Source: Stappia sp. BW2 (GTDB lineage: Bacteria; Pseudomonadota; Alphaproteobacteria; Rhizobiales; Stappiaceae). From it: DNA of 64,000 nt. The translations under genes were made by a program, and so were the position numbers. The stretch is from positions 1 through 64,000 of the forward strand of contig NZ_VIRG01000036.1 in the NCBI RefSeq assembly GCF_008107695.1. Direction: 5' to 3'. Shown here in pieces: positions 43,611 through 52,783 of the stretch. Positions within the stretch are counted from its first letter, which is position 1. Every line of letters begins with the position of its first letter. Under the pieces are notes generated by a model. The model saw only the letters and a list, made by a program, of their open reading frames with translations. It did not search any database and was not told the origin of the DNA.

Positions 43611-45209
43611 TCACGTTCCCTCTGGCGCGTATGAAAATCTGCTGAAATCGGCGGTTTTTCCCTGTCCGGTTATGTCGAAGGCCAGCATGCCGACAAAGGC
43701 TCCGGTAAACGAGCCGTGTTCACCGCGCCCGCCTTCATCCGAAATCACGCTGGCATCCAGATCCGGCCCGAAGGGGGTCCAGTCACCGTCCTGCTGCCGC
43801 CAGAAGAAACGCTGGAGAGCACCGTTGACGTCGACTGCAAGCTCGACCGGTCCGTCGGCAAGCGCAATCGGATCCACCGGAAACGACATGCGCCCGTCCG
43901 GCCAGTCTCCGGGGCAGGAAAGGATCGTCAGGCAGCGACCGAGCCGTTCCGTCCAACTGACAGCCAGAAAATGGAACTTGTGCCGGTTGTAATAAGTCGT
44001 CAGTCCGGCCGCCTGCTGATAGGTGGTCGGAACAAAGTCTGTCAGGGTCGTTTCCGCGCGGTAGCTGAGGTGTTCCTGCCGCCGGGCCACCAGCGATTGC
44101 TCGTACCAGCTGCCGATGCTTTCCCGCCCGGTCAGGCGCAGAGCTTTGGCCGTCAGCGAGAACAGCCGCTCTGAATAAGGCGTGCGCAACCACTGGAACT
44201 CTGGCGGTAAGCTGTCGCCGGTGAAACTGCGTTCCACCCGTTGAAGTGGACGCGGTTCCGCCGCAGACAGGCCCGGAACCTCGACTTTCGGAACCGTGCC
44301 TTCCTGTTCCAGATAGAGCCAGCCATCGTCTCGCCATTCACATTTCTGGATCGCGGTTTCCCGTCCCAGTGGCGAGAACCGTCCCGGTAACGGCCGGGAA
44401 CACAGATGGGTATGGTAGACCTTGCCGCCCGGCGTCTCGACGATCTGGCCATGGCCCGCCCGCTGCAGCGGGGCGTCCGGCGTGTCCTTGGAGGTGATGA
44501 GATGGGTCTGCGGGTGGAGTTCGTAGGGCCCTTCGATGGACCGGGAACGGGCCATCGTGACGGCGTGATCGTAGCCGGTACCGCCTTCGGCAACGGTTAG
44601 ATAATACCAGCGGCCGCGCTTGTGGAGATGCGGGCCTTCCGTCAGTCCATGGGGGCTACCGGAGAAGATCTTGCGGATCTCGCCTTTCAGCCCTTCGTCT
44701 TCGGACCATTCCTGCAGCAGGATGCCGTCAAAGGCCGGATGGCGCGGGTGCCCGCCAACAGAATTGGAAATGTGGTTCCATTGCAGCACCAGGAACCATT
44801 TGCGGCCGTCGTCATCATGAAACAGCGACGGGTCGAACCCGTGTGAACTCACATAGATCGGGTCGCTCCACGGCCCCTCGATTGAGGGGGCCGTGACGAT
44901 GTAGTTATGTGCATCCTTGAAATTCCCATCCAGCCGTTTGACGTCCGTATAGACCAGCCAGAACCGTCCGTCCGCGTTGGAAAGGCACGGCGCCCAGATG
45001 CCGCCGCTGTCCGGATTGCCGCGCATGTCGAGCTGGCTCGCCCGGCTCAGGGGCCGGCTGACCAGATCCCAGTTGACCAGGTCTGTTGAACGGTGGATCT
45101 GGACACCCGGATACCATTCGAAGGTCGAGGTGGCGATGAAGTAGTCATCGCCCGCCCGGCAGATCGAGGGGTCCGGGTTGAACCCCGGCAGGATGGGATT
45201 TCGGATCAT
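43611..45209 (-). CDS. GH43 beta-xylosidase / alpha-L-arabinofuranosidase
   Basis: This 532-residue glycoside hydrolase family 43 enzyme is cytoplasmic, with no signal peptide. The general-base Asp lies in GFNPDPSICR (D13), the pKa-modulating Asp is in the SHGFDPSLFHDDDG region and the acid Glu in GLTEGPHLHKRG. A C-terminal concanavalin-like domain (about 320-530) is typical of XynB-type enzymes. It would release xylose or arabinose from imported oligosaccharides. The start at 45209 (MIRNPILPGF) overlaps the aldo/keto reductase stop (ATGA); a longer frame is a shadow. Confidence 0.92.
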   Translation of the reverse strand: MIRNPILPGFNPDPSICRAGDDYFIATSTFEWYPGVQIHRSTDLVNWDLVSRPLSRASQLDMRGNPDSGGIWAPCLSNADGRFWLVYTDVKRLDGNFKDAHNYIVTAPSIEGPWSDPIYVSSHGFDPSLFHDDDGRKWFLVLQWNHISNSVGGHPRHPAFDGILLQEWSEDEGLKGEIRKIFSGSPHGLTEGPHLHKRGRWYYLTVAEGGTGYDHAVTMARSRSIEGPYELHPQTHLITSKDTPDAPLQRAGHGQIVETPGGKVYHTHLCSRPLPGRFSPLGRETAIQKCEWRDDGWLYLEQEGTVPKVEVPGLSAAEPRPLQRVERSFTGDSLPPEFQWLRTPYSERLFSLTAKALRLTGRESIGSWYEQSLVARRQEHLSYRAETTLTDFVPTTYQQAAGLTTYYNRHKFHFLAVSWTERLGRCLTILSCPGDWPDGRMSFPVDPIALADGPVELAVDVNGALQRFFWRQQDGDWTPFGPDLDASVISDEGGRGEHGSFTGAFVGMLAFDITGQGKTADFSRFSYAPEGT

Positions 45210-46252
45210 TTCCGGCTGGGTCCTTTCCGTTCCGCCGAGGCCGCCCAAAGGTTGATGTCCGCCTCGCGTGTGGTTTCCTCGATCAGCTTCAGTTCGTCCT
45301 GGGAGAACTGCAGATTGGCAATCGCGCCGACACAGTCCGCCACCTGGCTGCCCCGGCTTGCACCGATCAGCGCCGTGGTCACCCGGCCATTGCGCAACAC
45401 CCATGCAAGGGCCATCTGGGCCAGCGTCTGGCCCCGCGTTTCGGCGATCTCATTGAGTGCCCGGATCGTGGCGAGGTTTTCTTCGCTCAGGAACTGCGTC
45501 TTCAGCGATTTGCCCTGGTTCGCCCGGCTGTCTTCCGGAATGCCTTTCAGATATTTGCTGGTCAGCATGCCCTGGGCCAGCGGCGAGAAGGCGATGGAGC
45601 CGATACCGAGGTCGTCGAGCGTATCCAGCAGGCCGTCCTCCTCAACCCACCGGTTGATCATGGAATAGCTCGGCTGGTGGATCAGGCACGGCGTGCCCAG
45701 GTCCTTCAAAATGGCGGCCGCTTCCCGTGTCCGTTTGGAATTGTAGGACGAGATGCCGGCATAGAGCGCCCGGCCGGACCGCACGATGTGGTCGAGCGCC
45801 ATCATGGTCTCTTCCAGCGGTGTGTCCGGATCAAAGCGGTGCGAATAGAAGATGTCGACATAGTCGAGCCCCATCCGCTTCAGCGACTGGTCGCAGGACG
45901 CAATCAGATATTTCCGGCTGCCCCATTCGCCGTAAGGCCCTGGCCACATTCCGTAGCCGGCCTTGGACGAAATGATCATCTCGTCCCGATAAGGCGCGAA
46001 ATCGGTCCGCAGCAGTTCGCCGAAGGCGGTTTCTGCCGAACCGGGCTTCGGGCCGTAATTGTTGGCCAGATCGAAATGAGTGATGCCGAGATCAAAGGCG
46101 GTCCGGGCAATCTCCCGTTTCCTGTCGAGCGGCGTGTCGTCGCCGAAATTGTGCCACAGGCCCAGCGAGATCACCGGCAGTTTCAGGCCGGATTTCCCGC
46201 ATCGGCGGTATTCCATGGTGTCGTAGCGCGATTCCGCTGCTTTCCAGGTCAT
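45206..46252 (-). CDS. Aldo/keto reductase (YghZ/MgrA-like)
   Basis: This 348-residue NADPH-dependent aldo/keto reductase has FDLANNYGPKPGSAE (Asp/Tyr site), SSKAGYGMW with the catalytic Lys and RMGLDYVDIFYSHRFDP with the His. It is close to L-glyceraldehyde-3-phosphate reductases and related AKR14 proteins. The start at 46252 follows AGGAT. In this operon it may reduce a sugar aldehyde or keto intermediate (inference). Confidence 0.86.
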   Translation of the reverse strand: MTWKAAESRYDTMEYRRCGKSGLKLPVISLGLWHNFGDDTPLDRKREIARTAFDLGITHFDLANNYGPKPGSAETAFGELLRTDFAPYRDEMIISSKAGYGMWPGPYGEWGSRKYLIASCDQSLKRMGLDYVDIFYSHRFDPDTPLEETMMALDHIVRSGRALYAGISSYNSKRTREAAAILKDLGTPCLIHQPSYSMINRWVEEDGLLDTLDDLGIGSIAFSPLAQGMLTSKYLKGIPEDSRANQGKSLKTQFLSEENLATIRALNEIAETRGQTLAQMALAWVLRNGRVTTALIGASRGSQVADCVGAIANLQFSQDELKLIEETTREADINLWAASAERKGPSRK

Positions 46253-46263
46253 TTGCTATCCTG

Positions 46264-47385
46264 TTAAACGAGAAGGTCTTTCGCCGCCTGCGGGTCCAGG
46301 GCCTCCGGGCGCTCGCAGGTGGTTTTGATGTCAATGAACGTCCCGCTCTCGCCGGAGGCGAGAATCGACGTCATCACATCGACAACATGCAGAGCAAACT
46401 CCAAAGAGCAACGGTGTGGCCGGCCTTCCAGGATGGCGAGGGCCATATCGGCCAGGCCCGCTGTCCGGTAGTTGGCATGTCCACGATCATTCGCCTTGGA
46501 GAACGGGTGCTGCCAGGCTTCAGATAGCGTTACGAAACTGCCCTTGTCGGTCATGCGCACTTCGCCGCCGAAGAAATTCGGATCCGGCACATGCAAGGTG
46601 CCCTCGCGGCCGTAAAGCTCCATGTTGGAATGGCCGTGCTGCCAGACATCCCAGCTCGCGCAATAGGTGATCTGGGCGCCGGACTGGAATTGCATCACCG
46701 CGTGAATGGTCGTCGGTGTTTCCACCTTGATCTTGTCGCCATGGCGCGGCTGCGAAGTGATCGTGCGGTATTCGGAGCCGGAAGAACTCATGGCGCAGAC
46801 CCGCTTCACCGGCCCCAGAAGCTGCACCAGGTTGGAAACATAATAGGGCCCGAGATCAAGGATCGGACCGCCGCCGGGCTGGAAGAAGAAATCCGGGTTC
46901 GGATGCCACATTTCCATGCCCGGGCTCTGCACGAAACAGGTTCCCGAAGTCACCTTGCCGATGGCGTCACTGTCGACCAGGTGCCGTACAAGCTGGTGTG
47001 CGCCACCCAGGAATGTGTCTGGTGCCGAGCCCACCCGGAGACCTTTTTCCTTTGCGATCGCGGCAAGGGACTGGCCTTCTTCCAGGCTCAGCACGAACGG
47101 TTTTTCCGAATAGACGTGCTTGCCGGCCTCCAGAACGTGTCTGGAAACCTCGTAGTGAACTGCGGGCACCGTCAGGTTGACGATAATGTCGATATCGCTG
47201 GCTGCCAGAAGGCCGTCGACGGTTTCAGCCCTCAGGCCGAATTCTTCCGCGCGCGCCTTGGCGGCCGTTTCGTTGATGTCGGCGCAGGCGCGCACCTCAA
47301 TGCCCTTGAAGAGCGGAGAAAGGCGCATGTAGGCGGCCGAAATGTTTCCGCACCCAAGGATGCCAATGCCAAGTGTCTTGCTCAT
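46264..47385 (-). CDS. Gfo/Idh/MocA-family sugar oxidoreductase
   Basis: This 373-residue NAD(P)-dependent dehydrogenase has an N-terminal Rossmann motif GILGCGNIS (about 8-16), the VYSEKPFVLS block with the catalytic Lys (about 96) and the C-terminal alpha/beta domain with GGPILDLGPYYVSNL. Members oxidise or reduce sugars and inositols. It is co-transcribed with two TIM-barrel proteins, a pairing common in keto-sugar or inositol-like pathways. Confidence 0.88.
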   Translation of the reverse strand: MSKTLGIGILGCGNISAAYMRLSPLFKGIEVRACADINETAAKARAEEFGLRAETVDGLLAASDIDIIVNLTVPAVHYEVSRHVLEAGKHVYSEKPFVLSLEEGQSLAAIAKEKGLRVGSAPDTFLGGAHQLVRHLVDSDAIGKVTSGTCFVQSPGMEMWHPNPDFFFQPGGGPILDLGPYYVSNLVQLLGPVKRVCAMSSSGSEYRTITSQPRHGDKIKVETPTTIHAVMQFQSGAQITYCASWDVWQHGHSNMELYGREGTLHVPDPNFFGGEVRMTDKGSFVTLSEAWQHPFSKANDRGHANYRTAGLADMALAILEGRPHRCSLEFALHVVDVMTSILASGESGTFIDIKTTCERPEALDPQAAKDLLV

Positions 47386-47394
47386 GGGGTTTCC

Positions 47395-48141
47395 TCAGTA
47401 GGCGCGGAAGGCTGCGATGGAGCGGGTTGCGAAACGGTCGTAGTCCGACGGTTTGTCGTGTTCCATCACGAACAGATCGACCCCGGCACCCTTGAGGGCC
47501 TTCATAAGGCCTTGCCAGTCCATGGTGCCCTGGCCGACATCCGCCCAGCCATCCTCGTCGGTGCATTCGCCCTCGGGCGCGATGTCCTTCACATGGGCGG
47601 TGGTGATGCGGCTTGCGTATTTCTCGATCCAGTTGAGCGGGTCCTGGTTGCCGCGCACGATCCAGGCAATATCGGCTTCCCATTCGATGGATGGAGCAGC
47701 CTCCAGCAGGATGTCCATCGGCAGCCGACCATCGGCGCAGGTCTCGAATTCGAAATGATGATTGTGCCAGCCAAACCGCAGGCCGGCATCGCGGATCTTC
47801 TGGCCGATGGTTTCAAGCCGTTCTGCAATGGACTGCCACATGGCCGCGTCCGGAATGCGCTGCTCGGGCGGCACGGCGGGAACGAAGATCCGCTCCATGC
47901 CCAGGGTCCTGGCAGTGTCGATCACCTTGGCGATGTCGTCCTCGAACTGCTCCATGGGAAAGAAGTGGCCCGACGGCATCTTGAGGCCCTGGGCGTCGAG
48001 CATGTCGCGAAAGGCTGCGGGGTTCTCATAATTGCCGCCGAAGCCTTCGACCTGCGTATAGCCAAGGTCGGCAAGCCGCTTGAGAACGCCGTCCCAGGGG
48101 GTGAAGTCGCGAGCGGAATAGAGCTGGAAGGAAATATCCAT
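47395..48141 (-). CDS. Small TIM-barrel sugar isomerase/epimerase
   Basis: This 248-residue AP_endonuc_2-family protein begins MDISFQLYSARDF. GWHNHHFEFE (about 121), EADIAWIVRGNQDP and TTAHVKDIAPEG (about 182) give the metal ligands. It differs from the larger barrel at 42509. The start at 48141 is chosen because the longer open frame overlaps the ATPase gene. It resembles inosose/keto-sugar isomerases that act with Gfo/Idh/MocA enzymes. Confidence 0.84.
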   Translation of the reverse strand: MDISFQLYSARDFTPWDGVLKRLADLGYTQVEGFGGNYENPAAFRDMLDAQGLKMPSGHFFPMEQFEDDIAKVIDTARTLGMERIFVPAVPPEQRIPDAAMWQSIAERLETIGQKIRDAGLRFGWHNHHFEFETCADGRLPMDILLEAAPSIEWEADIAWIVRGNQDPLNWIEKYASRITTAHVKDIAPEGECTDEDGWADVGQGTMDWQGLMKALKGAGVDLFVMEHDKPSDYDRFATRSIAAFRAY

Positions 48142-48184
48142 CTTGAGTGTCCTGAAGTGTGGGCCTGACGTGAAGGAGGCCGGT

Positions 48185-49276
48185 CTAGAGCCGGGATTCC
48201 GTTGTTTTGTCGAAAAGATTGGCGCGGGCCGGATCGAAGCCGACGGAAATGGCATCGCCGTGCCGGACAGTTGCCTGGCCGTCCATCCGTACCCAGAGGG
48301 CCTTGTCACCGATGGTGAAGCGGACAAGCGTGTCCGAGCCGAGCGGTTCCACCAGTTCCACCGTGCCGGCGAACTGCACAAGGGCCGTTTCGGCCTCCGC
48401 GCCGCAGACCATGTGCTCCGGACGGATGCCGAACCACGCCGGACCTGTTGCCGGAGGGCCGTACTGGAAGTCATAGCCGTCAAGCGAGAAGGTCTTTCCG
48501 CCGGACGTGAACCGGTACTTGCCACCTGTTTCTTCCAGGGTTCCGTCAAAGAAATTCATCGACGGTGATCCGATGAACTCGGCCACATATTTGCTGGCTG
48601 GCCGGTTGTAGATCTCGTGGGGCGAAGCCAACTGCAGGATCTGACCGCCGCGCATGATGGCGATCCTGTCGGCCAGCGTCATGGCCTCGATCTGGTCGTG
48701 GGTGACGTAGATCATGGTGTTGGAGAGCTTCTGGTGAAGCTGTTTGATCTCGACGCGCAGGTCCGCTCGCAGCTTGGCATCCAGGTTGGAAAGCGGTTCA
48801 TCGAACAGAAACACGTCGGCGTCGCGCACCAGGGCCCGGCCGATGGCGGCACGCTGGCGCTGCCCACCGGAAAGGGCGGCCGGCTTGCGGTTGAGTAGCG
48901 GCTCGATCTGCAGGATCTTCGCCGCCTTGTTCACCCGTTCCTCGATTTCCGCCTTGGGCAGGCCCGCATTCTTCAGACCGAAGCTGAGGTTCCCGCCAAC
49001 GGTCATCTGCGGGTAGAGCGCATAGGACTGGAACACCATGCCGATGCCGCGCTGGGAAGGCTCAGCCCAGGTCACGTTGCGCCCACCGATGAAGATCTGA
49101 CCGCCGGTGACATCCAGCAATCCGGCAATGCAGTTCAGCAAGGTGGACTTTCCGCAGCCCGATGAGCCGAGCAGCACGAGAAATTCGCCCCTCCCGACAT
49201 CGAGGTTGAGATCCTTCAGAACGTCGAGGCTTCCGAAACTCAAGGACAGGTTCTTGATGGAGATGCTTGGTTCCAT
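48185..49276 (-). CDS. Sugar ABC transporter ATPase (UgpC/MalK-type), locus B
   Basis: This 363-residue ATPase has Walker A (GSSGCGKSTLL), signature LSGGQRQRAAIGRAL, Walker B (VFLFDEPLSNLDAKLR) and the C-terminal FIGSPSMNFFDG/TOBE domain. It energises the two locus B permeases. The start at 49276 is 12 bp after the permease stop. Confidence 0.9.
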   Translation of the reverse strand: MEPSISIKNLSLSFGSLDVLKDLNLDVGRGEFLVLLGSSGCGKSTLLNCIAGLLDVTGGQIFIGGRNVTWAEPSQRGIGMVFQSYALYPQMTVGGNLSFGLKNAGLPKAEIEERVNKAAKILQIEPLLNRKPAALSGGQRQRAAIGRALVRDADVFLFDEPLSNLDAKLRADLRVEIKQLHQKLSNTMIYVTHDQIEAMTLADRIAIMRGGQILQLASPHEIYNRPASKYVAEFIGSPSMNFFDGTLEETGGKYRFTSGGKTFSLDGYDFQYGPPATGPAWFGIRPEHMVCGAEAETALVQFAGTVELVEPLGSDTLVRFTIGDKALWVRMDGQATVRHGDAISVGFDPARANLFDKTTESRL

Positions 49277-49287
49277 GGGTCGTCTCG

Positions 49288-50283
49288 TTAGCCTTTCACC
49301 GCGCCGGCGGCGATGCCGCGCACGAAGAGTTTTCCGGAGATGAAGTAGATGGTGAGCGGAACGAGGCCAGTCAGGATCGTCGCGGCCATGTTGACGTTGT
49401 ATTCCTTCACCCCTTGTGTGGAATTGACGATGTTGTTGAGCTGCACGGTCATGGGGTAGAGGTCCGGCTTGGTGTAGATCACGCCGAACAGGAAGTCGTT
49501 CCAGATACCGGTGACCTGAAGGATCATGGCGACGACGAAGATCGGCAGGCTCATCGGCACCATGATCTGGAAATAGATCGCCCAGAAACCGGCTCCGTCC
49601 ACGCGCGCCGCCTTGAACAGTTCCTGGGGCACAGACGCGAAATAATTGCGGAACAAGAGCGTCAGGATCGGCATGCCGAAGATGGTATGCACGATCACCA
49701 GCCCGGTCAGGCTGCCGTAAAGGCCGATTTCCCGCAGCATGATCACGATCGGATAGATCATCACCTGATAGGGAATGAAGGCCCCGACGATCAGGATGGC
49801 GAAAAAGGTTTCCGAGCCTTTGAAGCGCCAGTTGGCGAGCGCGTATCCGTTCACCGAGGCAATCGCGATCGACAGGATCACCGAGGGGATCAGGATTCTG
49901 ACCGAATTGAAGAAGCCGCGCGACAGGCCATCGCAGTTGAGGCCGGTACAGGCCTCCGCCCAGGCTTTCACCCAGGGCTGGAAGGTGACCTCCACCGGCG
50001 GTGCGAAGATATTGCCCAGCCGGATTTCCGGCATCCCCTTCAGCGAGGTGACGATCATTACGTAAAGCGGCAGCAGGTAATAAAGACAGACGACGATCAG
50101 CGTGCCGTAGATCAGGATATTCCGGCGGGACAGCGCCTTGCGCGGCTTGCGGCCGGCGGGGCCTTCAACCATGCGGTTGCCGGACGAGGTGCCGTCGCCG
50201 TGCCGCAGGGCCCGGTCGTGACCGGCTTCCGGCGCAGTGTCGTATGTCATGGAGCCTTTCAGGAGGTGGGGCGCCTTGGTCAT
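49288..50283 (-). CDS. Sugar ABC transporter permease (MalG-type), locus B
   Basis: This 331-residue permease has a long N-terminal cytoplasmic tail (about 50 residues) before the first helix ILIYGTLIVVCLYYLLPLY. The EAA loop is FKAARVDGAGFWAIYFQIMVP. It overlaps the MalF-type gene as ATGA at 50280. The tail is longer than usual, and a later start cannot be excluded, but the ATGA overlap favours this one. Confidence 0.88.
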   Translation of the reverse strand: MTKAPHLLKGSMTYDTAPEAGHDRALRHGDGTSSGNRMVEGPAGRKPRKALSRRNILIYGTLIVVCLYYLLPLYVMIVTSLKGMPEIRLGNIFAPPVEVTFQPWVKAWAEACTGLNCDGLSRGFFNSVRILIPSVILSIAIASVNGYALANWRFKGSETFFAILIVGAFIPYQVMIYPIVIMLREIGLYGSLTGLVIVHTIFGMPILTLLFRNYFASVPQELFKAARVDGAGFWAIYFQIMVPMSLPIFVVAMILQVTGIWNDFLFGVIYTKPDLYPMTVQLNNIVNSTQGVKEYNVNMAATILTGLVPLTIYFISGKLFVRGIAAGAVKG

Positions 50284-51170
50284 TTCCGCTTGCCTCCGAA
50301 TTCGAGATAGGCCCAGGGCACGACGATGATGACGACCGTCAGCAGCATCATGGTGGAGGCGGCAAAGCCTTGGCCGAGGTTCTGGGACAGGAACATGGCG
50401 TCATAGACGTATTTGGCTGGAACTTCGGAGGAGATGCCGGGCCCGCCGCCGGTCTGGGCGACGACCAGGTCGTAGACCTTGATGATGCCGGAGGCGATCA
50501 GCACGACGGCAGTGATGAAGATGCCGCGCATCATCGGAATGACGATGAAGAGATAGGTCTTCCACATCGGGATGCCGTCGATCTTGGCGGCCTTCCAGAT
50601 GTCCTCGTCAATCCCTCGCAGGCCGGCCAGCATCAGGCACATGATTAGCCCGGTTCCCTGCCAAAGGCCGGCGATCAGGATGCCATAGATGACGATTTCG
50701 GGATTGTAGAGCGGGTCGAAGTTGAAACTCTCCCAGCCGAGACTGCGCACCACGTGCTGAATGCCGAAGTCGGGATTGAGAATCCATTGCCATGCCAGAC
50801 CGGTAACGATGAAGCTGAGGGCGAAGGGATAGAGCAGGATTGTCCTGAACGTGTCCTCGAAGCGGATCTTCTGGTCGAGCAGGGCCGCCAGCATGAAGCC
50901 GATCAGCAGCGAGAAAACCAGCGAGAAAGCGCCGTAGATGGCCAGGTTCTCGATGGAAATCAGCCACTTGCTGCTGCTCCACAGCCGTTCGTACTGGGCA
51001 AGGCCGACGAATTTCTCACGCGGCAGAAGCTTTGAGTTGGTGAAGGAATAAAGAACCGTCCAGGCGGTTCCACCGATGAAGACCACCACGGCAGTGATGA
51101 TCATCGGTACTGCGGCCACCTTGGCGCTGATGTTCCGATGCCACCTCGCGGGGCGCGTAGCTGCGGACAT
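50280..51170 (-). CDS. Sugar ABC transporter permease (MalF-type), locus B
   Basis: This 296-residue permease has six hydrophobic segments, QWILNPDFGIQHVVRSLG and the EAA loop WKAAKIDGIPMWKTYLFIVIP. It pairs with the MalG-type partner downstream. Confidence 0.9.
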   Translation of the reverse strand: MSAATRPARWHRNISAKVAAVPMIITAVVVFIGGTAWTVLYSFTNSKLLPREKFVGLAQYERLWSSSKWLISIENLAIYGAFSLVFSLLIGFMLAALLDQKIRFEDTFRTILLYPFALSFIVTGLAWQWILNPDFGIQHVVRSLGWESFNFDPLYNPEIVIYGILIAGLWQGTGLIMCLMLAGLRGIDEDIWKAAKIDGIPMWKTYLFIVIPMMRGIFITAVVLIASGIIKVYDLVVAQTGGGPGISSEVPAKYVYDAMFLSQNLGQGFAASTMMLLTVVIIVVPWAYLEFGGKRK

Positions 51171-51192
51171 GCCGAAAACTTCCTTGTCGAGA

Positions 51193-51302
51193 CGTCGTCC
51201 AGGGTGATGTCGGGCGATCCCTGCGCGCCGCGGCGCGCAGGGTTGGAGGACGCCGCCCGGCCACTGCCACCGGAATTCCGGTGGCGCGAGGCGCGGACGA
51301 CG
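51193..51302 (-). other. Structured intergenic element with nested palindromes
   Basis: The gap between the binding-protein and permease genes holds a perfect 24-nt palindrome (51219-51242, beginning CCCTGCGCGCC) and a perfect 20-nt palindrome (51266-51285, beginning GCCACCGGAA). Both are enclosed by outer arms CGTCGTCC (51193-51200) and GGACGACG (51295-51302). The RNA could fold as a three-way junction. Such structures after binding-protein genes stabilise the upstream mRNA or reduce read-through. Confidence 0.7.
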
Positions 51303-51317
51303 GGGCCTTTGCCGGTG

Positions 51318-52550
51318 TTAGTCGGCGTCTGCGACGATCGAGGCGAACGTCGCCTGCGCGTCTTCAGCGGACATAGACGGGTCGTTGAAGAACTCGACGA
51401 ACAGGTCGTTGACCTGGGTCAGGCTGTCGGCCGACATCAACTGGTCCGGAGACTGGATGACATTGCCCTTGGCCAGGATGTCGAGGCCCTTCTTCATGCA
51501 GTCGTTTGCAGCGGCCAGATCAACGTCGCCGCGCACGGGCAGCGAGCCTTTCTTCAGGTTGAAGGCAACCTGTGTTTCCGGGGAGAGCATGACCTTGGCC
51601 AGTTCGCCCTGGGCTTCGGTGATGGCCGGGTCATCCACTTTCGGGAAGTAGAACGCGTCGCCCCCGGTCATGATGACCTCGTTGACACCGAGGCCGGGCA
51701 GGCAGGTGTAGTCCTTGCCGGCAACCTGATTGGCGACCTGGAACTCGCCCTGAGCCCAGTCACCCATGATCTGGCCTGCGGCCTTTCCGGTGATGACCAT
51801 GGTGGTGGCATCGTTCCAGCCCTGGACGTTGGAGTCCTTGGACATGTCGCGCGCGGTTGCGGCGGCCTGGAAAACCTTTGCCAGCTCCTCGCTGCCGGCA
51901 AGCTCGGCATCCTTCTCACCGAAAATCTTGGTATAGGCCTCCGGTCCGGCGAGCGCGGTGAGAAGCACCTGGAACGCCAGCGTCGTCTGCCAGGGCTGCT
52001 GGCCCATCGCGAGCGGAATGATGCCCGCCTCTTCAAGCTTCGGTGCGGCAGCAGCGTATTCGTCCCAGGTGGTTGGAACCGCCAGGCCGTTGTCCTCGAA
52101 CACCTTGTTGTTGAGCCACAGCCACTGCTGCGAGTGGATGTTCACCGGCACGCAAAAGATCCGGCCGTCCAGCGTGCAGCTGTCGAGCAGACTGGAGGGA
52201 TGGATGACTTCTTTCCAGTTGCCTTCCTCCGCAATGTCCGTGAGGTCGCGCATCAGGCCGGCTTCCACCAGTTCTTCGGCCTGGCGGCCGTGGTTGAACT
52301 GGGTTGCGCCCATCGGGTCGCCACCGGTGATGCGGCTGATCATGATCGGCCGGGCCGTACCGCCGGAGCCCGCAATGGCGCCGTCGACCCACTTGTTGCC
52401 GGTCGCGTCGAACGCCTTCGCAAATTCAGCAACCGCGGCCGCTTCGCCGCCGGATGTCCACCAATGAGTGACTTCCAGGTCTGTCGCATTGGCGGCCGTT
52501 GCTGCGCAAAGGGCGGTGGTTGCTGCAAAAACTGCACGTAGTGCTTTCAT
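51318..52550 (-). CDS. Sugar-binding periplasmic protein (family 1), locus B
   Basis: This 410-residue SBP_bac_1 protein has a signal peptide to about residue 22 (ends TAANA), then TDLEVTHWWTSGGEAAAV, a start typical of sugar-binding proteins of this class. The ATG at 52550 is preferred over the adjacent ATG at 52553, because GGAGG lies at better spacing. It is the first gene of the nine-gene locus B operon and is directly downstream of two palindromic operators. Xylo- or arabino-oligosaccharide is the likely ligand, from the GH43 gene (inference). Confidence 0.89.
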   Translation of the reverse strand: MKALRAVFAATTALCAATAANATDLEVTHWWTSGGEAAAVAEFAKAFDATGNKWVDGAIAGSGGTARPIMISRITGGDPMGATQFNHGRQAEELVEAGLMRDLTDIAEEGNWKEVIHPSSLLDSCTLDGRIFCVPVNIHSQQWLWLNNKVFEDNGLAVPTTWDEYAAAAPKLEEAGIIPLAMGQQPWQTTLAFQVLLTALAGPEAYTKIFGEKDAELAGSEELAKVFQAAATARDMSKDSNVQGWNDATTMVITGKAAGQIMGDWAQGEFQVANQVAGKDYTCLPGLGVNEVIMTGGDAFYFPKVDDPAITEAQGELAKVMLSPETQVAFNLKKGSLPVRGDVDLAAANDCMKKGLDILAKGNVIQSPDQLMSADSLTQVNDLFVEFFNDPSMSAEDAQATFASIVADAD

Positions 52551-52613
52551 CATTTCCTCCCATCGAACGTGGCGTGTCCGATTGTCCTCGTCATGCGGCC
52601 TCCACCGCATTTT

Positions 52614-52627
52614 TGTAATCGATTACA
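52614..52627. promoter_or_regulatory. Palindromic LacI-type operator 1
   Basis: TGTAATCGATTACA is a perfect 14-bp palindrome with the central CG typical of LacI-family sites. It lies 64 bp upstream of the binding-protein start and is identical to operator 2. Confidence 0.82.
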
Positions 52628-52644
52628 TCTTGTTGTGTGCTATA

Positions 52645-52658
52645 TGTAATCGATTACA
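52645..52658. promoter_or_regulatory. Palindromic LacI-type operator 2
   Basis: This is the same TGTAATCGATTACA palindrome, with its centre 31 bp (about three helical turns) from operator 1, so two repressor dimers would bind the same face of the DNA. It lies between the binding-protein gene and the divergent LacI gene. Confidence 0.82.
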
Positions 52659-52783
52659 TTTCATCATTCTCGGGAAATGGTCTTGTGTCAACCCGGAATG
52701 TAGGGCCTGACAGCCTCAAGGATGACCAAGAGACGGCGGCGGAAACGGTCCAGGCGCTGACATGAGAAAACCCGGAGCAGGCC

